From positions 15,845-79,844 of the forward strand of contig CAZIFL010000009.1 in assembly GCA_964539095.1 (NCBI GenBank): a DNA stretch of 64,000 bases, in the 5' to 3' direction. Shown here in pieces: positions 53,628 through 62,673 of the stretch (its first letter is position 1; each line of letters begins with the position of its first letter). The notes beneath the pieces were generated by a model. That model made no database searches. It saw only the letters and a program-made list of their open reading frames with translations, and had not been told where the DNA came from. Both the position numbers and the translations under genes were made by a program. The stretch comes from DAIPKP01 sp964539095 (GTDB taxonomy: Bacteria; Synergistota; Synergistia; Synergistales; Aminiphilaceae).

Positions 53628-54980
53628 TCAAACTCCCGGACGGAGAAAGCGGCCATATCCAGGCTCCGCACAGATCCCCTTTGTCTCGTCATACACCACT
53701 CGCCCCCGGAGCATGGTACGCACAATCCGCCCCTGGAAGGTCATCCCTTCGAAGGGGGTAATCTTTCCCCGGGAGAGAAATTCTTTGCCCTTCACGGTCC
53801 AGGTGCGGCGGAGATCCACAAAGGCGATATCCGCGTCCTTTCCCGGTGCTAAAGCCCCCTTGGAGAGAAGATTGTACCGCGCAGCCGCCCGGGAAGAGGT
53901 GACTTCTATCAGACGCCGCAGGGAGAGACGCCCTTCGAGATAGCCCTCGGAGATCATGAAGGGGAGGAGGGTCCCCGTACCGGGAATTCCGGAGTAATCC
54001 GTCCAGATAGAGCCGGTTTTCTTTTCCTTCTCCGTGCAGGGAGCATGATCCGAGGCCACAAAGGCAAGGGTTCCCCCCGCTAGGAGCTTCCAGAGATCTT
54101 CCCGGTTCCCCGGGGATTTTATCGAAGGCGCCACTTTGAGGGGGGAGCCCATGCGCTCAAAGTCCTTAAGATCGAAAGCCAGGTAGTGAGGGGCAGTCTC
54201 CCCGGTAATTCTTCCGGGAGTTCCCATGTAAGAAAGGTATGTGGCGGCCCGGGCAGTGCCGATATGCACCACGTGGGCAGGAGCTTCCGCCATCTCCGCC
54301 AGAGCGACGGCAGGAGCAACTCCGAGCACCTCCGCCTCTTCCGGGCGGGAAGCGTAGTAATGATAGGGGGAATCTCCGCTGCGACCGGCAATGGCGGTGG
54401 CTATCCTGGTATATTCGTAATCCTCTGCATGCACGAGCACGGGGCGCTGGAAAAGGCGAGTCTTTTCGAGGAGCATCCGGTACTGCCAGAGAGTAACTCT
54501 TTCGAAGCTTTTCATGCCAGAGATAAAGTAGACTTTAAATCCGCAGACGTGAGGCGCCAGATCTTCCAGGGAGTTACTGAGAGCGAGATCAAAAGATTGG
54601 GCAGAGACCCCCCCGAAAAGGCCAAAATCCACCAGGGATTTTTTTTCGATCACTCCGAGCTTCTCTCGGAGGTTGCTCTTCTCCGTCACCGGGGGGCGCG
54701 ATGTGCAGGGCATGTCAATCACCGTGGTAACCCCCCCGGAGAGGGCCGCAGCAGAGCCGCAGTAAAAATCCTCCCGGGAGGTATAGCCGGGATCGTCAAA
54801 ATGCACATGGGGATCAATCCCTCCGGGGAGGAGCAGAAGCCCCTCCACGGAGAGAATCTCTTCGTCTGGATAATCCAGATGTTCCCCGATTTCCGCTATG
54901 GTATCTCCCGCAATCCGCAGATCCCCCCGGAAAGGCGTGTTTTCTCCGGGGAGGGCGAGCATTCCTCCCCGAAGAATCAT
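53628..54980 (-). CDS. hydantoinase/allantoinase-family cyclic amidohydrolase
   Basis: A 450-residue cyclic amidase of the dihydroorotase/allantoinase/D-hydantoinase group (HyuA type). It has the first metal pair in PGGIDPHVHFDDPG, the probable carboxylated Lys in CGFKVYF, VLVHAED, VVHIGTARA and the catalytic Asp in VASDHAPCTEKEK. It opens five- or six-membered imide rings. Its start overlaps the end of the molybdopterin subunit gene (ATGA), tying ring opening to ring hydroxylation. Confidence 0.9.
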   Translation of the reverse strand: MILRGGMLALPGENTPFRGDLRIAGDTIAEIGEHLDYPDEEILSVEGLLLLPGGIDPHVHFDDPGYTSREDFYCGSAAALSGGVTTVIDMPCTSRPPVTEKSNLREKLGVIEKKSLVDFGLFGGVSAQSFDLALSNSLEDLAPHVCGFKVYFISGMKSFERVTLWQYRMLLEKTRLFQRPVLVHAEDYEYTRIATAIAGRSGDSPYHYYASRPEEAEVLGVAPAVALAEMAEAPAHVVHIGTARAATYLSYMGTPGRITGETAPHYLAFDLKDFERMGSPLKVAPSIKSPGNREDLWKLLAGGTLAFVASDHAPCTEKEKKTGSIWTDYSGIPGTGTLLPFMISEGYLEGRLSLRRLIEVTSSRAAARYNLLSKGALAPGKDADIAFVDLRRTWTVKGKEFLSRGKITPFEGMTFQGRIVRTMLRGRVVYDETKGICAEPGYGRFLRPGV

Positions 54981-57316
54981 GAGGGAGTTCCCCGCTTCTC
55001 TTTTGTGAGGGCCCCCAGTACTTTTTCCGGAGTCAGGGGGAGGTGGAAGATCCGCACCCCCGCGGCGTCGAAGAGAGCGTTGGCGATGGCGGGACCGGGA
55101 CCGTTCATGGGAACTTCCGAGACGGACTTGGCGCCGTAGGGCCCCGTCTTTTCATAAGAATCCACCAGAATGGTGGTTATCTTCGGCGTATCTTCGGGGC
55201 CTGGAACTTTGTAATCCCAGAAGGATGCGTTGGTAACCCGTCCCTTCTCGTCGAAGCGGTACTCCTCGTAGAGGGCATATCCTAGAGCGTTCAGTACTGC
55301 CCCCTCTACCTGCCCCTCTGCGAGAGTGGGATTAATTGCCTGACCGCAGTCGATGGCGGTGACGAGATGATGCACCTTGATTCTTCCGGTACGGCAATCC
55401 ACGGAGATATCCGCAAACTGCGCCGTGAAGGGGGGGGGCGAAACCTCCCCGGTAAAGCTCTCGGTAGCCCCAATCTGCCGCAGGGTGCCACCGTAGAGGG
55501 TATACTGGGCCACCTGGGCAAAGGTGACAGTCTTCCCCTTTCCGGGGTGGCGAATCTCTCCGCACTCCCCGAAGATCAGCTCATCTTGAGGAACGTCAAG
55601 AATCTCTCCCGCCGCCTGGGCAATCTGTTGCCGCACCGCCTCGGCGCAGCGCTTTACCGCCCCTCCGGAGACGTAGGTGGTGGAGGAGGCGTAGGCCCCT
55701 ACGTCAAAGGGGGTTACATCGGTATCCGAGGAGGTGACAATGATATCTTCGCTATCAATGCCGAGAACTTCCGCGGCGATCTGGGCAAGAATGGTGTCGG
55801 AGCCGGTGCCGATATCCGTGGCCCCCACAAGAAGGTTAAAGGAGCCGTCTTCGTTCATCTTCATGGTGGCAGAGCCGAGGTCGATCTTGGGGAGCCCCGT
55901 CCCCTGCATGCAGATGGCCATACCAACCCCTCGGACCCAATCCCCTTCCCGGAGCTTTTTATCCCTCTTTTCGTACCACCCGATGGCCTGGGCACCCCGA
56001 TCAATACACTCGCTGAGCTTACAGGAGTTGAGAATCTGGGTTACCCCGCCCTTCCCCTCTCCGAGGGCTTCGAAGACCGGGGAGGTCTCCCCCTCTTTGA
56101 TATGGAGAGATTTGGCGAGTTCCAGCAGATCCACCCCGCAGGTGCGGGCCACGATATCAAGCTGCTGGTTGGTAGCGAAGTGGGACTGGGTGGCTCCGTA
56201 CCCTCGGTAGGCTCCTCCCACGGGGGTGTTGGTGTAGACCGTATGCCCCGTAAAGCGGAGGTGCTCCACCTTGTTGTAGAGGGGGAGACACTTCCAGGCG
56301 GAGACGGTAAGCACCGTCATGGCGTGGGGGCCGTAGGCTCCGGAGGTCATCAGATTTTCCATATCCATGGCCTTGATGGTGCCGTCTTTGAGAAATCCCG
56401 TTTTGAGACGTACCCGCATGGGATGCCGGGTGCGGGCTGAGGTAAAGACCTCTTTCCGGCTGAGGGTGAGGCGGCAGGGGCGTTTTGTTCTCCAGGTGGC
56501 CAATCCTACGAGAGGCTCGAGAAGCACCTCCTGTTTTCCTCCGAAACCTCCGCCGACGCGGGGTTTGACGACCCGGATTTTACCCACGGGGATATCCAGA
56601 ACCTTGGCGGTGATCCGCCGGGCGTGGAAGGGAACCTGGGTGGAGGTATGAATCACGAGACGCCCCTGGGGATCAAGCCGGGCGTGTGCTGTATGCGGCT
56701 CCAGCGCCGCATGGGATGCGTAGTGCACCGAATAGGTGTGCTCCACCACAAAGTCGGATTCTTCGAAGGCCTTATCAGGATCGCCGATGGTGAGAAGCAC
56801 CTCGGAGGCTACATTCTCTTCGGGGCGGTAGGTAAGCTCCTCGATGGGCATGAAGGCCTCGTCTCCGTGGAGCTTCGGGGTATCGGGATGCCGGGCCCGC
56901 TCAGCCCGGAAGTTCGCCGGAAGCTCTTTGTACTCCACCTGGATTTTCGCACATGCTTCCCGGGCAATATCTTCGGTCTCTGCCACCACGAGGGCTACCC
57001 GGTCTCCCACGAAACGAACCCGGTTGTCGAAGAGCACCATGTCGTAGGGAGAGGGCTCAGGGTTCCCCTGCCCCGCACTGGTATAGAGAATCCGGGGGAC
57101 GTTCCCTGCATGAAAGACCGCCACAACCCCCGGCAGAGCCTCCGCCTGGGAGGCATCAAACGAGAGAATCTCTGCGTGGGCGTGGGGGGATTCCAGAATA
57201 CGGCAGAAGAGTTCATCCCCCTCCAGAAGATCGTCCGTAAATTTCGCCCGTCCCAGGGCAAGCCCCTGGGCGTCGGTTTTCGTAACCGAACGTCCTACCT
57301 GCCGGAACTCCTTCAT
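54977..57316 (-). CDS. xanthine dehydrogenase-family molybdopterin-binding subunit
   Basis: A 779-residue large subunit that binds the molybdenum cofactor and hydroxylates a heterocycle such as a purine. Motifs: VGGGFGGKQE, AYRGYGATQSHFA, GATDIGTGSDTILAQIAAEVLG, and the late GAKSVSE carrying the catalytic Glu. ATG 57316 fits AAGGAGGT at the end of the 2Fe-2S gene and the stop/start overlap; the frame remains open further upstream but that part lies inside the neighbour. With the next two genes it makes a three-subunit molybdenum hydroxylase. Confidence 0.93.
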   Translation of the reverse strand: MKEFRQVGRSVTKTDAQGLALGRAKFTDDLLEGDELFCRILESPHAHAEILSFDASQAEALPGVVAVFHAGNVPRILYTSAGQGNPEPSPYDMVLFDNRVRFVGDRVALVVAETEDIAREACAKIQVEYKELPANFRAERARHPDTPKLHGDEAFMPIEELTYRPEENVASEVLLTIGDPDKAFEESDFVVEHTYSVHYASHAALEPHTAHARLDPQGRLVIHTSTQVPFHARRITAKVLDIPVGKIRVVKPRVGGGFGGKQEVLLEPLVGLATWRTKRPCRLTLSRKEVFTSARTRHPMRVRLKTGFLKDGTIKAMDMENLMTSGAYGPHAMTVLTVSAWKCLPLYNKVEHLRFTGHTVYTNTPVGGAYRGYGATQSHFATNQQLDIVARTCGVDLLELAKSLHIKEGETSPVFEALGEGKGGVTQILNSCKLSECIDRGAQAIGWYEKRDKKLREGDWVRGVGMAICMQGTGLPKIDLGSATMKMNEDGSFNLLVGATDIGTGSDTILAQIAAEVLGIDSEDIIVTSSDTDVTPFDVGAYASSTTYVSGGAVKRCAEAVRQQIAQAAGEILDVPQDELIFGECGEIRHPGKGKTVTFAQVAQYTLYGGTLRQIGATESFTGEVSPPPFTAQFADISVDCRTGRIKVHHLVTAIDCGQAINPTLAEGQVEGAVLNALGYALYEEYRFDEKGRVTNASFWDYKVPGPEDTPKITTILVDSYEKTGPYGAKSVSEVPMNGPGPAIANALFDAAGVRIFHLPLTPEKVLGALTKEKRGTPS

Positions 57317-57789
57317 TCCCGCACCTCCTTTTCCCGCATCTTCCGGCCCCCCCGCTGGACCGCATCGATAATCTTTACGTACCCCGTGCAACGGCAGTAG
57401 TTGCCGTCCAGCGCACGTTTAATCTCCTCCTCCGAGGGATCGGGATTTTCCTTGAGAAGGCAGTAGGCCGCAAGAACCATGCCGGGGGTACAGAAACCGC
57501 ACTGCACCGCTCCTGCCTCTGCAAAGGCCGTTATAAGAGGATGAGGCTCCTCCCCCTCGGAGAGCGCCTCCACGGTACGGATGTCCCTTTCCATCACTGT
57601 GGCCGCCAGGATCTGGCAGGAGTTGACAATTTTCTCTTCCAGGAGGACGCAACAAGAGCCACACATCCCCTCCCGGCAACCGCATTTAACTTCCGCATAC
57701 CCCTCTCGCCGCAGCAGGTCGAGAAGACGCATATCCTCGGGGAACTCCCACTCCCGAACGACACCGTTTACAATAAAGGATCCTCTCAT
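57313..57789 (-). CDS. xanthine dehydrogenase-family [2Fe-2S] subunit
   Basis: A 158-residue small subunit carrying two [2Fe-2S] clusters: CGCREGMCGSC with a further Cys in VNSCQ for the plant-type ferredoxin domain, and CGFCTPGMV with YCRCTGY for the helical domain. It passes electrons from the molybdenum site to FAD. Its start overlaps the stop of the FAD subunit and its stop overlaps the start of the large subunit. Confidence 0.95.
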   Translation of the reverse strand: MRGSFIVNGVVREWEFPEDMRLLDLLRREGYAEVKCGCREGMCGSCCVLLEEKIVNSCQILAATVMERDIRTVEALSEGEEPHPLITAFAEAGAVQCGFCTPGMVLAAYCLLKENPDPSEEEIKRALDGNYCRCTGYVKIIDAVQRGGRKMREKEVRE

Positions 57790-58598
57790 CCGGCATCACC
57801 TCCCATGAGTTTGCGCAACCCCCGCTCCAGGGCTACTGTGGCCATAGAGCGCAGGTAGGATGCGGATCCGTGAGGGCGATCCACAAAGGTCTCCGGCACA
57901 AATTCTTCCAGGTTCTGAAAATCGCGCTCTTCCACATCACGCCCCTGGAAACGCTCCTCCACTTTCAGGAGACGCTCCACCTTTTTGGAGGTTCCCGTGA
58001 GCACCACCCGAAGATCTTTCACGCGCCCCCCCTCCTGGTTGCAGAGCATGGAAAAGGTAAAGGCGGGATAGTCAAAACTAGTCCGGGTCTCACGATGGTA
58101 CCAGGTTCTCCAGGAGGCCGAGGGGAAGCGAAGAGAGTGCACGAGATTTCCCGAACGCAGCTCCGGGGAGCGCATAAACTCCGCCATCTCACAGAATCCG
58201 GAGTTCTTTCCCTCCAGCCGAAGCTCCGCCCCCAGAGCCGTAAGGGGCCCCAGAAGGTCCGACCAGAAGGGCTGGGCCATCACACTGCCTCCCAAGGTAA
58301 TCCGGTTGCGCAGAGGCGTGGCGGCAGCCCTTCCCAGAGCCTGAGCAAGAATATGCTCAGGGTCACTCTCTGCGAGACGCCGGGCCGCTTCGGCGTAGGT
58401 TACGCCTCCTCCGAGAGAGATCACCCCTCCCTCCATTACGATCTGTTGCAACGACTCTATCCCTGAAAGATCCACCATGGTGGTATTCTCCCGAAGTTTT
58501 CCTCGAAGGAGCATGGTGCCTCCTCCGGAGAGCACCACATTCTCTTTCCCGAGCACTCCCACCACTTCATCCACGGTTTTCGGGAACAACCACTCCAT
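57786..58598 (-). CDS. xanthine dehydrogenase-family FAD-binding subunit
   Basis: A 270-residue FAD-binding subunit with VVLSGGGTMLLRGKLR (FAD phosphate loop), AAATPLRNRITLGGSVMAQPFWSDLLGPL and a C-terminal CO_deh_flav_C domain. ATG 58598 opens the three-gene hydroxylase block. A strong hairpin (58641-58688) sits between this gene and ygeW upstream. Confidence 0.93.
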   Translation of the reverse strand: MEWLFPKTVDEVVGVLGKENVVLSGGGTMLLRGKLRENTTMVDLSGIESLQQIVMEGGVISLGGGVTYAEAARRLAESDPEHILAQALGRAAATPLRNRITLGGSVMAQPFWSDLLGPLTALGAELRLEGKNSGFCEMAEFMRSPELRSGNLVHSLRFPSASWRTWYHRETRTSFDYPAFTFSMLCNQEGGRVKDLRVVLTGTSKKVERLLKVEERFQGRDVEERDFQNLEEFVPETFVDRPHGSASYLRSMATVALERGLRKLMGGDAG

Positions 58599-58640
58599 GA
58601 GACATTCCCCCTTTACGTCATGGCATTGTTATACAAAGCA

Positions 58641-58688
58641 GAAAGCGGAGAATCCCGCATGAGAGATACCAAAAGATTCTCCGCTTTC
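58641..58688. terminator. strong intra-cluster hairpin
   Basis: GAAAGCGGAGAATC and GATTCTCCGCTTTC form a perfect 14-base-pair stem with a 20-base loop between ygeW and the FAD subunit gene. No T tract follows on the minus strand (TGCTTTG), so it may be a partial terminator, a processing or stabilising hairpin, or an inverted repeat bound by a regulator. Confidence 0.6.
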
Positions 58689-58707
58689 CATCAGATGTTT
58701 TTGGTAC

Positions 58708-59694
58708 CTACCTGCCCCCCATAGTGAGAGCCATCACCGCCTTGGCGGTATGGAGACGATTTTCGGCCTCGTCGAAGATAACCGACTTGGGGCCGTCAAT
58801 AACCGCATCCTCCACCTCGTTCCCCCGGTCTGCGGGGAGGGCGTGCATGTAGATACATCTGGGATCTGTCAGAGCCATTCTCTTTTCGGTGCACTTCCAG
58901 TCCCTGGCAGCTTCGAGGGCGCTGTCAACAACATCGGTGCTCTCGTTGCGCACCCAGCTTCCCCAGTTTTTGGGAATCACCACATCCGCTCCCCGGTAGG
59001 CTTCTTCCTGATCGTGGGTGATGGTAAAGGTGCCTCCCGAGGCCTCGGCGCTCTTCCGGGCCTGTTCAATAACCCAATCCGGCAGATCCCACCCCTCGGG
59101 GTAGGCCAGGGTGACATCCATGCCAAACCGGGGGAAGAGCAGCGCCTGGCTGAGAGGAACCGAGATGGGTTTTTTATGCGATGTAGCATAGGCCCAGATC
59201 ACCGAGACCTTAAGGTTTTTCAGATTACTGCCGCGCTTTTCCCGAATGGTCATGAGATCCGCAATGGCCTGAAGGGGGTGGTAGAGGTCATCCTGCATAT
59301 TGATGATGGGAACCCGGGAGTGCTCCGCCATGCTCCGCAGATAGGCATTTCCCTGCTTCCAGAAACAGTTGCGGCAGGCGATGGCATGGCCGAACCGAGA
59401 GAGAATCACCGCGGTATCCTTGGGCACCTCGCCGTGGGAGATCTGCATGGTGCTGGTATCCAGGTAGTGGGCATGCCCTCCAAGCTGGGTGATCCCCGCC
59501 TCCATGGAGTTTCTGGTACGGGTGGACTGCTCGAAGAACATGAGAAACACCGTCTTATAGGGGAGCAGCGGAGAGGGCTCATCCATGGCAAAGCGCCGCT
59601 TCAGATCCCAGGATACGTGAAGCAGGGTCTCAATCTCTTCGTTACTCCACTCCTGAAGCGTAATGAAATGCTTTCCTCTAAACAATGACTGCAT
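58708..59694 (-). CDS. ygeW: YgeW-type (knotted) carbamoyltransferase
   Basis: A 328-residue aspartate/ornithine transcarbamylase-fold protein. The carbamoyl phosphate site is FEQSTRTRNSMEAG, followed by HPLQAIADLMTIRE (canonical HPxQ) and HALPADRGNEV. The exact amino-acceptor is not known; YgeW proteins are found in purine/selenium-linked clusters and were proposed to use a purine breakdown product. ATG 59694 has AAAGGAGA some bases upstream. It lies 89 bases downstream of ygeY and is likely cotranscribed. Confidence 0.93.
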   Translation of the reverse strand: MQSLFRGKHFITLQEWSNEEIETLLHVSWDLKRRFAMDEPSPLLPYKTVFLMFFEQSTRTRNSMEAGITQLGGHAHYLDTSTMQISHGEVPKDTAVILSRFGHAIACRNCFWKQGNAYLRSMAEHSRVPIINMQDDLYHPLQAIADLMTIREKRGSNLKNLKVSVIWAYATSHKKPISVPLSQALLFPRFGMDVTLAYPEGWDLPDWVIEQARKSAEASGGTFTITHDQEEAYRGADVVIPKNWGSWVRNESTDVVDSALEAARDWKCTEKRMALTDPRCIYMHALPADRGNEVEDAVIDGPKSVIFDEAENRLHTAKAVMALTMGGR

Positions 59695-59783
59695 AACCTT
59701 TCACTCTCCTTTATGAATTGTTGCTGTCAAGATTGTCTTTTTAACGTTTTAACAAGGTCCAACAGACAGGCCTTGGGTTCCCA

Positions 59784-60992
59784 CTACTTTTTGCAGTAAC
59801 TGCGGGGGATCGCCGCGTAGAGGGCGGCACACTGCAGCAGCTCTTCCTTCCAGGTTTTTTCGTTGGGGGCGTGGGCCTGATCTTCATGTCCCGGACCGAA
59901 GCCGATGCAGGGGATGCCAAAACGCCCCATGATGGCCACGCCGTTGGTGGAGAAGGTCCACTTATCCACCAACGGCTCCTTCTGGAAGAGATTCTTGTAG
60001 GCCCCGGTAAGGGCCTGGGTTACGGGATGCCCCTCTTCAATGAGCCAGGTGGGGAAGTACGCTTCTGTGGGGTAGACCAGCCCCCGCCAGGAGGGACGGG
60101 CATAATCGTACATGGTCACTTCCGCCTTGGCGGCCTGCACCGAGGGAAGGTTCCGGATCTCTCCCAGAGCGGATTCGGCGGTCTCTCCAAAGGTGAGGCG
60201 CCGGTCGATGGAGATGCTGCAGCCATCCGCCACGGCGCAGCGGGAGGGGGAGGAGAAGAAGATCTCCGACACCGCCAAGCTCCCCTTGCCGAGGAAGTCA
60301 TGATCCTTGAGCCTTTCGTGAAGCTTCTGGAGATCCAGCAGAATGGGGGCCATTTTGTAGATGGCGTTATCGCCACGCTCCGGAGCGGAGCCGTGGCAGG
60401 AGATCCCCGATACGGAGACCTTGATCTCCATGCGCCCCCGCTGCCCCCGGTAGATGTTGCAGGAGGTGGGTTCCGTGCTCACCACAAACTCTGGCCGGAT
60501 GTTCATCTCCTTCACGAGATACTGCCAGCAGAGGCCGTCGCAGTCCTCTTCCTGAACGGTGCCAGTGAAGAGGATCCGGGTTCCTTCGGGGATGAGTCCC
60601 AGCTCTTTCATGATCTTGGCACCGTAGACCATGGAGGCCATGCCTCCCTCTTGATCCGAGGCTCCCCGGCCGCCGATGCACTCGTCATCCTCAAAACCTT
60701 CGTAGGGGTCAAAGTTCCAGTTATCCCGGTTCCCCACCCCCACGGTGTCGATGTGGGCGTCGAAGGCGATGATCTTCTCCCCCGAACCGATCCACCCCAG
60801 GATATTTCCCATGGGATCGATGGTAACTTCATCGAACCCCACCGCACGCATCTCCTGTTCGATGCGGCGGATCACTCCCTCTTCTTCGCAGCTTTCACTC
60901 TTTATGGCGATCATATCCCGAAGAAACCGGGTCATATCAGGAAGATACTCCCGGGCCTTCTCAAGAATCCGTGTAGCCTCTGCTGACTGCAT
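59784..60992 (-). CDS. ygeY: YgeY-family M20 hydrolase linked to selenium metabolism
   Basis: A 402-residue M20 peptidase-fold hydrolase. Zinc motifs: IAFDAHIDTVG, GRGASDQEGGMA, VQEEDCDG with the catalytic Glu, and GFGPGHEDQAHAPNE. These match the YgeY group rather than dipeptidases or ArgE, though the reaction is unproven. ATG 60992 is chosen for GGGAGGGG five bases upstream; the open frame continues 26 codons further without a ribosome binding site. It lies about 110 bases downstream of the PLP-enzyme gene at 62562. Confidence 0.9.
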   Translation of the reverse strand: MQSAEATRILEKAREYLPDMTRFLRDMIAIKSESCEEEGVIRRIEQEMRAVGFDEVTIDPMGNILGWIGSGEKIIAFDAHIDTVGVGNRDNWNFDPYEGFEDDECIGGRGASDQEGGMASMVYGAKIMKELGLIPEGTRILFTGTVQEEDCDGLCWQYLVKEMNIRPEFVVSTEPTSCNIYRGQRGRMEIKVSVSGISCHGSAPERGDNAIYKMAPILLDLQKLHERLKDHDFLGKGSLAVSEIFFSSPSRCAVADGCSISIDRRLTFGETAESALGEIRNLPSVQAAKAEVTMYDYARPSWRGLVYPTEAYFPTWLIEEGHPVTQALTGAYKNLFQKEPLVDKWTFSTNGVAIMGRFGIPCIGFGPGHEDQAHAPNEKTWKEELLQCAALYAAIPRSYCKK

Positions 60993-61101
60993 ATCTGCCC
61001 CTCCCTTTATCTTTGAACTAGTGGGTTGTTCCACATTATATTGTGCCTTGGAATGGGAGCCTCCGCTCATTCAGGATCATAATATAAGCAGGAATGATCC
61101 A

Positions 61102-62562
61102 CTAGTCTTTAACTCGTTTGTTAAACTCCCGAATGAGTGCATCAATCTTGGGGGCCATGCGGTGGATCTCTCCCCAGTAGCTCTCCCAATCGTACCACTG
61201 AGCGTTCAATTCTTCGAGAGAGCGCCCCTGCTGTTCGATCCAGGTATAGTACTTGAGGTCGTGAATACGTTTTTTATCGTAGAAGCGCAGTTCCTCCATC
61301 CAATCCAGGGTGAGCTTCTGCAGGGAACCCCGGAAATCCACGGCACTCTGAACTTCGGTGTAGGGGCCGTGCTCCCCCTGAAGCTCCTCTATGCGAGAGC
61401 TGTAAAGCTCCATGGAGTCGGTAAAGACTGTAAAGACCACGTCATTTTCGGTGAGCTGGTAGTACTTGGCAAACTTAATGGCTCCGATAAGATTGCCGAT
61501 GCCGGAGATACCGAGAAGATCCAGCTGATCCACCAGGGCGGGGGAGACACCCTGTTTTTTGAGGTACTCCCGCCCTGCGGGCTCGTTGAAGAGCCGCAAA
61601 AGCCGCATGCAGTCATCATCATCAATGGCGACGATCATATCGGTGTTGCGTACGTTATGAATCCAGGGAACGTGCTTGTCTCCAATGCCTTCGATACGGT
61701 GAGCACCGTAGCCGTTGGAGAGGAGGGTGGGACACTGCAGAGCCTCCCCCACCGCGAGCTTCGCTCCGGGGTAGCGCTCCTTAACGTAGTCTGCGGAGGC
61801 AAGGGTTCCTCCGGAGCCCGAGGTGAGCACCACTCCGGCAAAACGGTCTTTCTTCCCCCGAAGGGACTGGAAGGCCTCCTCCATGGCGGAGCCGGTAACC
61901 TCGTAATGCCAGAGATGGTTGCCGAACTCCTCGAACTGGTTAAAGATTACCACGTCATCCCGCTCACGGCGAAGCTCCCAGGTCTTGTCGAAGATCTCCT
62001 TCACGTTGCTCTCGCTCCCCGGGGTGGGGATGACCTCTCCCGCCACGGTGGCGAGCCAGTCGAAACGCTCCCGGCTCATGCCTTCGGGAAGGATGGCCAC
62101 GGATTCGCAGCCCAGAAGGGCCGCATCGTAAGCGCCGCCCCGGCAGTAGTTCCCCGTGGAGGGCCATACCGCCTTATTTGCGGTGGGGTCGAACTGCCCG
62201 GTGATGAGCCGGGGAACCAGGCAGGCGTAGGAGGCCCCTACTTTATGGGCCCCGGTGGGAAACCACTTTCCCACAAGCCCTACGATACGGGCGGGGACAC
62301 CGGTGAGTTCCGAAGGAATTTCCAGGGCATTTACCCCTCCGAAAGCCCCTCCCGAGGAGGTGGGCTCGTTCTTCCAGGTCACCCGAAAGAGATTTACCGG
62401 ATTGATATCCCACAATCCCGCATCTCCAAGACGCTCTTTAACTTCTTCCGGAAGGGTTTCAGGGTGTTTCATTTCCGCAAAGGTAGGGAGCAGGATATTC
62501 CGCTCTTTTGCCCGTTCTACGGTTCGGGCAAGGGCTTCTTCGTGAATCGTGAGATCGATCAT
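61102..62562 (-). CDS. fold-type II PLP-dependent enzyme of the purine-type cluster
   Basis: A 486-residue enzyme of the tryptophan-synthase-beta fold. The PLP lysine is Lys107 in TGAHKVGAS, the phosphate loop is TSGSGGTLAS, and NEPTSSGGAFGGVNALE precedes. It is about 90 residues longer than the E. coli YgeX diaminopropionate ammonia-lyase and differs around the lysine, so I do not call it ygeX, yet it takes the same place next to ygeY. Probably an ammonia-lyase or beta-replacing enzyme acting on an amino acid intermediate. AAGGAGGAA six bases before ATG 62562. Confidence 0.85.
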   Translation of the reverse strand: MIDLTIHEEALARTVERAKERNILLPTFAEMKHPETLPEEVKERLGDAGLWDINPVNLFRVTWKNEPTSSGGAFGGVNALEIPSELTGVPARIVGLVGKWFPTGAHKVGASYACLVPRLITGQFDPTANKAVWPSTGNYCRGGAYDAALLGCESVAILPEGMSRERFDWLATVAGEVIPTPGSESNVKEIFDKTWELRRERDDVVIFNQFEEFGNHLWHYEVTGSAMEEAFQSLRGKKDRFAGVVLTSGSGGTLASADYVKERYPGAKLAVGEALQCPTLLSNGYGAHRIEGIGDKHVPWIHNVRNTDMIVAIDDDDCMRLLRLFNEPAGREYLKKQGVSPALVDQLDLLGISGIGNLIGAIKFAKYYQLTENDVVFTVFTDSMELYSSRIEELQGEHGPYTEVQSAVDFRGSLQKLTLDWMEELRFYDKKRIHDLKYYTWIEQQGRSLEELNAQWYDWESYWGEIHRMAPKIDALIREFNKRVKD

Positions 62563-62673
62563 TGTGTTCCTCCTTGAGCATATAATGGGAAGCCTCCGCT
62601 GATACAGCGCAAGGCTCCGGAAAGCTTTTCGCTTTTCAAGCTACCATATTCGACTGATTTGCCATGCAGGATA

